From Roseomonas sp. AR75 (GTDB taxonomy: Bacteria > Pseudomonadota > Alphaproteobacteria > Acetobacterales > Acetobacteraceae): a DNA stretch of 64,000 nt. The stretch covers positions 372,001-436,000 of the forward strand of contig NZ_STGB01000006.1 of the NCBI RefSeq assembly GCF_005222815.1, written 5' to 3'. The notes below the pieces were generated by a model, which ran no database searches, was not told the origin of the DNA, and saw only the letters and a program-made list of their open reading frames with translations. The translations under genes were made by a program, and so were the position numbers. How positions within the stretch are numbered: the stretch's first letter is position 1; each line of letters begins with the position of its first letter. This document shows, in pieces, positions 58,269 to 64,000 of this stretch.

Positions 58269-58283
58269 TGGCACGGCGGTTGC
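58269..58283 (+). promoter_or_regulatory. Sigma-54 promoter upstream of flgE
   Basis: TGGCACG-GCGG-TTGC matches the sigma-54 consensus exactly: -24 GG at 58270-58271 and -12 GC at 58282-58283 with the right spacing. It points toward flgE, whose ATG is 43 bases away. FlbD is the obvious activator. Confidence 0.8.
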
Positions 58284-58325
58284 GATCCCATGCGGCGAAC
58301 GAATCCGCCACGAGGACCATCCCGG

Positions 58326-59693
58326 ATGTCGCTGCTCGGCTCGATGACCACCGCGATCAGCGGCCTGACGGCGCAATCGCGTGCGCTCGGCAATGTCTCG
58401 GACAATGTCGCGAACAGCCAGACCGTGGGCTTCAAGCGCGTGGACACGAACTTCACGAGCTGGCTGACGCGCTCCACGCTCCGCCTGCACATGCCCGGCA
58501 GCGTGGAGGCGCGGCCCGACTACACCAACACCGTGCAGGGCGCGATCGAGCAGGTGGAGAACCCGCTGGCCATGGCCATCGCCGGCCAGGGCTTCTTCTC
58601 CGTCGCGCAGGCGCGGGGCGGCACGATCGGCAATCCGCAGTTCGACGAGCGGCAGTTCTTCACCCGCGCCGGCGACTTCGCGCTCGACCGCGACGGCTAC
58701 ATGGTAAACGGCTCGAGCTATTACCTCGAAGGCTGGCGCATGCTGCCGACCGGGGAGCCGGACCGCACCACGCTCGCGCCCATCCGCATCACCGAGCTGG
58801 TCTACAACCCGGTGCCGACCAGCAGCATCGACCTGGCGGCGAACCTGCCCTTCAACGTGCCGCAGGTCGCGGCCGTGCCGGCGGCCGCGCCCTGGGCGCC
58901 GGCGGAGCCACCGGTCTCCTCGGTGCTGCAGATCTTCGATGCGCTCGGCAACCAGCGCCAGGTGACGCTCGACTGGTGGAAGCTCGACGACGACACCTGG
59001 CGCCTGCGCATCACGCCGGCCGACGACACCCTGGCCCCGGCGAACGGCCGCTTCGTGGACGTCAATTTCGGCGGCACCATTGCCGCCGGCCCGCCCGTCG
59101 TCACCGCGCCGCCGGGCACCATCTCGTCCATCGTGCCGCTCGCGGGCACCACGGGCACGGTGCCGGCGCCGCTCGACACCGGCGATCCGGCCTTCCTCGG
59201 CTTCACCACGGATTACGGCTTCGGCGCGCAGGACATCAGCCTGCGCCTCGGCGGCTATGGCCTGCCGACGGGCCTCACGAACTATGCCGGCACCGAATAC
59301 AGCGTGCGCGACCTCAGCCAGGACGGCGTGCCGCTCGGCGCCTATTCCGGCGTGATCGTGCGGGAGAATGGCGACGTCGCCGTCAACTACGACAACGGCC
59401 AGACGCGCATCGTCGCGCGCGTGCCAGTCGTCGCCTTCAACGACCCGGACAAGCTGCAGCGCCTGGACGGCCAGGCCTTCATGCGCACGGTCGAAAGCGG
59501 GGAGGCGCGGGTGACGGACGCCGCGACCAACGGCGTCGGCAAGCTGGTGACCGGTGCGGTGGAGCGTTCCAACGTGGACATCGCCAGCGAATTCTCGAAG
59601 CTGATCCTCGCGCAGCGCGCCTACACCTCCAACACGCGCATCGTCACCGCGGCGGATGAGATGCTGCAGGACACCATCAACATGCGGAGATAG
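58326..59693 (+). CDS. flgE: Flagellar hook protein FlgE
   Basis: 455 aa. The N-terminal rod/hook motif TTAISGLTAQSRALGNVSDN then VANSQTVGFKR and the C-terminal EFSKLILAQRAYTSNTRIVT with ADEMLQDTINMRR are the conserved ends that form the D0 coiled coils. The central domain (FlgE-type beta folds) is long. The ATG at 58326 fits; upstream in-frame sequence is antisense to fliK. Transcribed from the sigma-54 promoter at 58269-58283. Confidence 0.95.
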   Translation: MSLLGSMTTAISGLTAQSRALGNVSDNVANSQTVGFKRVDTNFTSWLTRSTLRLHMPGSVEARPDYTNTVQGAIEQVENPLAMAIAGQGFFSVAQARGGTIGNPQFDERQFFTRAGDFALDRDGYMVNGSSYYLEGWRMLPTGEPDRTTLAPIRITELVYNPVPTSSIDLAANLPFNVPQVAAVPAAAPWAPAEPPVSSVLQIFDALGNQRQVTLDWWKLDDDTWRLRITPADDTLAPANGRFVDVNFGGTIAAGPPVVTAPPGTISSIVPLAGTTGTVPAPLDTGDPAFLGFTTDYGFGAQDISLRLGGYGLPTGLTNYAGTEYSVRDLSQDGVPLGAYSGVIVRENGDVAVNYDNGQTRIVARVPVVAFNDPDKLQRLDGQAFMRTVESGEARVTDAATNGVGKLVTGAVERSNVDIASEFSKLILAQRAYTSNTRIVTAADEMLQDTINMRR

Positions 59694-59696
59694 CGC

Positions 59697-59864
59697 GTGA
59701 GTATCGTGCCCTCAAACGGCGGGCGCGCGCTCCGCGCGCTTGCCTTGCGCGTCACGCGCTGGCGTGCCGGCGGTGCGGGCAGCCTGGGCGCGGCGCGCAT
59801 TCGCGCGCTCGGCCGGCCGATGGCCGGCCGCCAGTTCCGCGCCGTCGTCAGTGGTGTCCGATGA
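59697..59864 (+). CDS. Small ORF between flgE and flgK
   Basis: A 55-codon frame starting at GTG 59697 and ending at TGA 59862-59864, which overlaps the flgK ATG by four bases. The product is basic and rich in Arg, Ala and Gly with no recognised motif. It is placed like a translational coupling leader for flgK, but it could be chance in high-GC DNA. No ribosome site stands out. Confidence 0.25.
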   Translation: MSIVPSNGGRALRALALRVTRWRAGGAGSLGAARIRALGRPMAGRQFRAVVSGVR

Positions 59865-61387
59865 CCCTCGATCTTGCCCTCTCCGTCGCGCGCAGCGGGT
59901 TGCGGCTGCTCGATCGGCAGATGGCGCGGACGGCGGACGACATCGCCAATGCCGGCACCGACGGCCACACGCGGAAGATCATCGAGGGCAAGGCGCTCTC
60001 GGCCGAGGGCATCGGCATCGGCGTGCGCAGCCTTCCCGTGGCGCGCGACGTGGATCTCGCGCTCCAGGCCGCCGAGATGCGCGCTGGCGGCGATGTCGCC
60101 GGGGCGGCGCTGCGCACCGACCTGCTCGCCGCCGTCGAGACCGCGCATGGACGGCCGGAGGATGGCGACAGCATCGGCGGCCTGCTCTCCGCGCTCCGCG
60201 CCGACTTCATCAGCCTGCGCGAGGCACCGGAGGACCCGATCCGCCGCAGCGCCGTGGTCTCCGCCGCCGGTGACCTCGCCGCGCGCTTCAACGGCGTCTC
60301 CACCGCGCTGGAACACACCCGCCAGGCCGCGCATGATGCGCTGGTCGACGAGGCCACAGCCGCGAATGCCGCCCTGGCGGAGATCGCTGGCCTCACCGTG
60401 GACATCCGGCGCGAACTGGCCGCCGGCCGCACCGCCGCCGATCTCGAGGACAAGCGCGACCTGGCGCTCGGAAGGCTGGCGGAGTCGCTCGACATCAGCG
60501 TGATCCGCGGCAACATGGGCGACGTCACCATCGTCGCGCGCGGCGGGATGGTGCTGCCGCTGGATGGTGCGCCGGCCTTCTCCGTCACGCCGGCGACCGT
60601 CGGCGTCGGCGCCTGGCATGGCGGCGCGGGCACGCTGCCCGGCCTGATGCTGCGCGGCGAGGACGTGACGCGCCGCGTCATCGGCGGCCGCATGGCGGCC
60701 GCGGCGGAACTGCGCGACCTGACCCTGCCGCGCATGCAGGCGGAGCTGGATCTCGCCGCGGCGCACACCGCCGCACGGTTCGAGGCGCAGGGCCTGCGCC
60801 TGTTCACCGATGCCGCCGGCACGGTGCCCGATGTCAGCCTGCCCTATCCGGGCGGCCCGATGCTGGGCTTCGCCGCGGCGATCAGCGTCAGTTCCGCGGT
60901 TGCCGCCGATCCGCGGCTGGTGCGCGACGGCACGCACGCCGTCGTCGCCGCACCCGGCGGCGCCACCGCCTTCACGCCGAACGTGCCGGGCGGCCCGACC
61001 GGCTTCGCGACGCTGCTCGACCGCGTGCTGGACTTCACCTTCGGTGCGAATGTCGCGACGGGCAGCGCGCAGCCGGCCATCCCGACGGGCGGGCTCGGGC
61101 CGGACGGCACGCTCGTCTCGGCGCTCTCCGGCCTTGCCTCGCTCGAATCCTATGGCGGTGCGCTGGTCGCCGCACAATCCGGCGCGCGCGCCGAGGCGGA
61201 AGCCGCGCGCGACCGCGCCAGCGCGCTCGGCGATCTGCTGGGCACGCGCATGCAGCAGCGTTCCGGCGTGGATGTGGACAAGGAGGTCGCGGCGATGGTC
61301 GAGCTGCAGAATGCCTACACGATCAACGCGCGCGTGATCGCGACCATCCAGGCGATGTGGGACGCGCTGTTCGGTGCCGTGAGGTGA
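59861..61387 (+). CDS. flgK: Flagellar hook-associated protein FlgK (HAP1)
   Basis: 508 aa. It links the hook to the filament. The N-terminus LALSVARSGLRLLDRQMART then ADDIANAGTDGHTRK is the HAP1 pattern, although more divergent than usual. The C-terminus GVDVDKEVAAMVELQNAYTI then NARVIATIQAMWDALFG is the conserved D0 helix. It follows flgE and precedes flgL as normal. Confidence 0.92.
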   Translation: MTLDLALSVARSGLRLLDRQMARTADDIANAGTDGHTRKIIEGKALSAEGIGIGVRSLPVARDVDLALQAAEMRAGGDVAGAALRTDLLAAVETAHGRPEDGDSIGGLLSALRADFISLREAPEDPIRRSAVVSAAGDLAARFNGVSTALEHTRQAAHDALVDEATAANAALAEIAGLTVDIRRELAAGRTAADLEDKRDLALGRLAESLDISVIRGNMGDVTIVARGGMVLPLDGAPAFSVTPATVGVGAWHGGAGTLPGLMLRGEDVTRRVIGGRMAAAAELRDLTLPRMQAELDLAAAHTAARFEAQGLRLFTDAAGTVPDVSLPYPGGPMLGFAAAISVSSAVAADPRLVRDGTHAVVAAPGGATAFTPNVPGGPTGFATLLDRVLDFTFGANVATGSAQPAIPTGGLGPDGTLVSALSGLASLESYGGALVAAQSGARAEAEAARDRASALGDLLGTRMQQRSGVDVDKEVAAMVELQNAYTINARVIATIQAMWDALFGAVR

Positions 61388-61445
61388 CGTCGCGGGCCGT
61401 GCTGAACCGCCGGACACCGGCGACGGAGGTGAAGGGAACCACCGC

Positions 61446-62486
61446 ATGGCGATGATCACCACCCTCGGCGGCATGGCGCTGGACCAGCTCCGCCTGCGGC
61501 AGGACCTGGCGGTGATGACGCGCCAGGTCTCCACCGGCTTCGTCGGCGAGACGCATGGCGACCTTGGCGCCGGCTCCCGCCGTGCCATCAGCCTGCGCGG
61601 CGAGATCGCGCGCCGCGAATCCTATGTCGGCGCCGCCGATACGGCGCTCGCCCGCATGGACATGACGCAGGAGGTGCTCGCACGGCTGGAGGGAATCGCG
61701 TCCGAAGTCGCGGCGGAGACGCAGCGCGCCCGCACCCTCGGCACCTCCGGCGTCGAGACGCTGGCGCGGCGTGCGCAATCCGCGCTGGAGGAAGCGGCCT
61801 CGCTGCTCAACACGCGGCATGATGGCGACTATCTCTTTGCGGGCAGCGACCTCACGGGCATGCCGGTGCCGGACGACACGGCGATCTCCACCGGCGCCAT
61901 GGCCACGGCGATCGCGGCGTCCGTCGCCACGCTCACGCCGCTGAACGCATCCGCGGTGCTGGCCGACACCGCCCTGATCGCCTCCGATCCGCTCACGCGC
62001 CCCTTCAGCGCGCATCTCGAAGGCGCCGCCCTCGGCGAGTCGCGCCGCGCGCTGCAGCTTGCCGATGGCGAGCGCGTCCAATGGGGCGTGCTGGCCAGCC
62101 AGGATCACACCGGGGAGGTTGCGCTCTCCTGGGGCCGCGAACTGCTGCGCGGGCTGGCGACGCTCGCCGCGCTGACGCCGGCCTCCGCCGCGCAGGTCGG
62201 CGGGTACGATGCGCTGCTCTCCGGCGTCGCCGACAACCTCTCGGGCGCGACCCGCGGGCTGACGCAGGAGCGCAGCGCGCTGGGCGCGGCGGAGCAGCGC
62301 GTGGAGCAGGGCCGCGAACGTCACGAGAACCTGCTGGTCGCGCTGGGCAGCCAGCTCGGCGCGATCGAGGAGGTGGACCTCGCCGCTGTCTCCGCCGCGC
62401 TGCGCCAGACGGAGCTCCGTCTGCAGGCCTCCTACGAGACCACGGCGACGCTCTCGCGGCTTTCGCTCGCGGCGCTGCTGCGGTGA
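61446..62486 (+). CDS. flgL: Flagellar hook-associated protein FlgL (HAP3)
   Basis: 346 aa. The second junction protein between hook and filament. The N-terminus MITTLGGMALDQLRLRQDLA has flagellin-like heptads, RHDGDYLFAGSDL is a typical HAP3 block, and the C-terminus VSAALRQTELRLQASYETTA then TLSRLSLAALLR forms the closing helix. GACGGAGG lies upstream of the ATG at 61446. Confidence 0.93.
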   Translation: MAMITTLGGMALDQLRLRQDLAVMTRQVSTGFVGETHGDLGAGSRRAISLRGEIARRESYVGAADTALARMDMTQEVLARLEGIASEVAAETQRARTLGTSGVETLARRAQSALEEAASLLNTRHDGDYLFAGSDLTGMPVPDDTAISTGAMATAIAASVATLTPLNASAVLADTALIASDPLTRPFSAHLEGAALGESRRALQLADGERVQWGVLASQDHTGEVALSWGRELLRGLATLAALTPASAAQVGGYDALLSGVADNLSGATRGLTQERSALGAAEQRVEQGRERHENLLVALGSQLGAIEEVDLAAVSAALRQTELRLQASYETTATLSRLSLAALLR

Positions 62487-62686
62487 TCGCCTTCAGCGGC
62501 GGTTAAGCGGATGGGATGCAAGGTGGCAGCGTGCCGGATCGGTGGAGACTTGCGCCGCGGCACCTCCCGAGGATCGGGCACGCGGCGCGCCGCGTGGCGG
62601 CGAAGATCGCGCAGTCGCCGGCAAAGGCCGGCTGCCGGCAGGGCGGCCCACCCCCCGCTGCCCTGTCGACAGGTTGGGAGAGTGGC

Positions 62687-63169
62687 ATGTCCACACTGGT
62701 GCTCGAATTGCGGGCGGGCGACCTGCTGGTCGTCAATGGCGCGTCGCTGCGCTTCCGCAGCCGCACGCGGGTGGAGCTCGTGGCGCGGGCGCGCTTCCTG
62801 TTCGGCAAGCAGGTGATGTCGCCCGAATCCGCGAACACGCCCGCGCGGCGCATCTATTTCGCGCTGCAATGCGCCTATGTCGGGCCGGAGGAGGAGCGCG
62901 AGCCGGCCATGGCGGATGCGCATCGCCTTGTCGCCGAGTTCCAGGAGGCGACGACGTCGAACATGGCGCGCCAGCTGCTGGAGCGCGCGCTGGCGCTGGC
63001 CGAGCAGGATGAGTGGTACCAGGCGCTGCGCCTGGTACGGCATGTGATGCGGCACGAGGCGACGGTGCTCGGGCTCGATCCGCAGACCGGGACCGCGCTG
63101 CCGCCGGGCGTGGCCGGGGCTGGCGCCGTGGCGATGGCGCGACCTGCACTGCACCACGCCGCGCAATGA
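62687..63169 (+). CDS. flbT: Flagellin synthesis regulator FlbT
   Basis: 160 aa. LVLELRAGDLLVVNGASLRF then RTRVELVARARFLFGKQVMS and RRIYFALQCAYVG are clear FlbT signatures. FlbT controls flagellin mRNA translation or stability. The ATG at 62687 (MSTLVLEL) has GGGAG upstream. The usual partner flaF is not seen between flbT and flagellin. The C-terminus after VRHVMRHEATVLGL is variable. Confidence 0.92.
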   Translation: MSTLVLELRAGDLLVVNGASLRFRSRTRVELVARARFLFGKQVMSPESANTPARRIYFALQCAYVGPEEEREPAMADAHRLVAEFQEATTSNMARQLLERALALAEQDEWYQALRLVRHVMRHEATVLGLDPQTGTALPPGVAGAGAVAMARPALHHAAQ

Positions 63170-63484
63170 GGACGTCATCCGGGTGCGCGACGTGCTGGCG
63201 CACGTCGCCCTCAGTCGCCGGCGCGCGCCTCCGCGCGCTTGGCTGCGCGGCACCGGCCGCGGCCGCCATTCGGCGGCTCGCCCGCCTGCGGCGGGCGCAG
63301 GGCGGCGCTTCGCGATCAGCTTTCTCGCCCTGCCTTCACGCTTCCTTCACCCGCTGAAGGCAGGATGATCGGGCGGCGCCGCGACAGGCGCCGCCTCCCG
63401 GTGCGGCATCTGCCGCACCGCCACCGCGGAAGGTCGCCAAGACGGCCCAGCCTCCGCGGAACGCAGGATCCAGGAGAGAGGACC
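63170..63484. other. Intergenic region before flagellin, with two hairpins
   Basis: 315 bases with no convincing gene. Two strong inverted repeats are present: GCGGCGCC/GGCGCCGC at 63373-63394 (6-base loop) and GGTGCGGCA/TGCCGCACC at 63400-63419 (2-base central gap). They fall in the likely flagellin 5' leader, where FlbT-type control acts. A GGAGAGAGG ribosome site sits before the flagellin ATG. No good sigma-54 promoter was found. Confidence 0.6.
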
Positions 63485-64000
63485 ATGTCCTCCGTCAACA
63501 CCAATGTCGCCGCGATGGCGGCGATCCGTTCGCTGAGCTCCATCTCGAAGGACATGGGCAACACCCAGGCCCGCATCGAGAGCGGCTATCGCATCAGCCA
63601 GGCCAATCACGACCCCGCGGTCTTCGCCATCGCGCAGAACATGCGCGCCGACCTGAACGGCATGTCCGCGGTGAAGGACAGCCTGTCCTTCGGCAAGGCC
63701 GCGCTGACCACGGCGCGGGACGCGGCCACGAAGATCAGCGACGAGCTGGGCAAGCTGAAGCAGACCGTCACGCAGGGCCAGCAGCAGGGCGTGGACGTCA
63801 ACCAGATCAACGCGCAGATCACCAACGCGCTGGCGAATATCGACGCCTATGCGCGCACGGCCACCTTCAACGGCGTGAACCTGCTGACCTCCGGCGTCGC
63901 GGGCGTGACCGGCGTGACGGACAACAACCTGAACGTCGTGCGCGACATCAACGGCACCACCACCTCCGTCACCGGCACGAACAGCACGGCGGCGGGGCTG
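63485..64000 (+). CDS. Flagellin (5' part), truncated by window end
   Basis: 172 codons are visible. The N-terminal D0/D1 domain is typical: VNTNVAAMAAIRSLSSISKD then RIESGYRISQANHDPAVFAI, followed by ARTATFNGVNLLTSGVAG, the flagellin helix and beta-hairpin region. The NDPAVFAIAQ-like stretch matches alphaproteobacterial flagellins. It is downstream of flbT, which regulates flagellin synthesis. The C-terminal half lies outside the window. Confidence 0.95.
   Translation, partial: MSSVNTNVAAMAAIRSLSSISKDMGNTQARIESGYRISQANHDPAVFAIAQNMRADLNGMSAVKDSLSFGKAALTTARDAATKISDELGKLKQTVTQGQQQGVDVNQINAQITNALANIDAYARTATFNGVNLLTSGVAGVTGVTDNNLNVVRDINGTTTSVTGTNSTAAGL

Noticed and set aside
63183..63368. Short ORF after flbT as flaF
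   Set aside because: The 61-residue product is Arg/Ala-rich, has no FlaF motifs, and lies in a GC-skewed frame that looks random.
63398..63414. GG-N10-GC pattern as a sigma-54 promoter for flagellin
   Set aside because: Only the two dinucleotides match; the flanking TGGCAC and TTGC sequences are absent and the region is part of a hairpin.
1..64000. CRISPR arrays, tRNA or rRNA genes, prophage, insertion sequences, or integrases
   Set aside because: No repeat-spacer pattern, no RNA gene signature, and no transposase or integrase motif was seen while reading either strand.

Overview
This window looks like the chromosome of a high-GC alphaproteobacterium that carries bacteriochlorophyll-based reaction-centre genes and flagella. 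The best fit is a phototrophic member of the Acetobacteraceae (Roseomonas-like). That placement is inference from gene content: RC-LH1 genes with a tetraheme PufC and no pufQ or pufX, a ppsR-bphP-heme oxygenase operon, PHA genes, three stand-alone TctC-type binding proteins, and FlbT/FlbD-type flagellar regulation. There are no rRNA or tRNA genes, CRISPR arrays, prophages or insertion sequences.

Region 1 (1-21583) is part of a photosynthesis gene cluster. It starts inside bchC and continues bchX-bchY-bchZ-pufB-pufA-pufL-pufM-pufC, then a YqaA-like gene and crtI. A carotenoid and unknown-function arm follows: a crtD paralog and a DUF2306-like membrane gene on the minus strand, a cytochrome P450 and an ATP-grasp gene on the plus strand, then crtC and crtD on the minus strand. 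Two PpsR-type palindromes sit in the two divergent promoter regions (12112-12129 and 17208-17225). The control operon ppsR-bphP-heme oxygenase comes next. It predicts light control in which heme oxygenase makes biliverdin for a kinase-less bacteriophytochrome that antagonises the PpsR repressor. The P450/ATP-grasp/DUF2306/second-CrtD module is the least explained and most interesting part of the window.

Region 2 (21593-47095) is mixed metabolism. It holds an aromatic-ring FAD monooxygenase with a TctC protein, a DUF2786 gene coupled to a metallohydrolase-like gene, two tandem PEP-CTERM-type proteins, a DHDPS-family aldolase with a second TctC protein, and PHA genes (phaR, a small PhaE-like gene overlapping phaC in another frame, phaC, phaA). 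Further on are a TetR regulator divergent from two membrane genes, an SMP-30 protein, a third TctC protein, methyltransferases, gloB, a GST, an EamA exporter, OmpW with an FNR-type box, a MipA-type porin, fhs, a probable orphan NepR anti-sigma factor, an SGNH hydrolase with OpgC, and a TPR-methyltransferase.

Region 3 (47081-64000) is a flagellar cluster. A long minus-strand operon runs fliK-flgD-fliF-fliG-fliH-fliN-flbD-flhA-flhF-flhG, with overlapping stop/start codons at most junctions. It is divergent from flgE-flgK-flgL-flbT-flagellin on the plus strand. A near-perfect sigma-54 promoter (58269-58283) lies upstream of flgE, which fits the presence of the sigma-54 activator FlbD in the opposite operon. 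The flagellin gene is cut by the end of the window.
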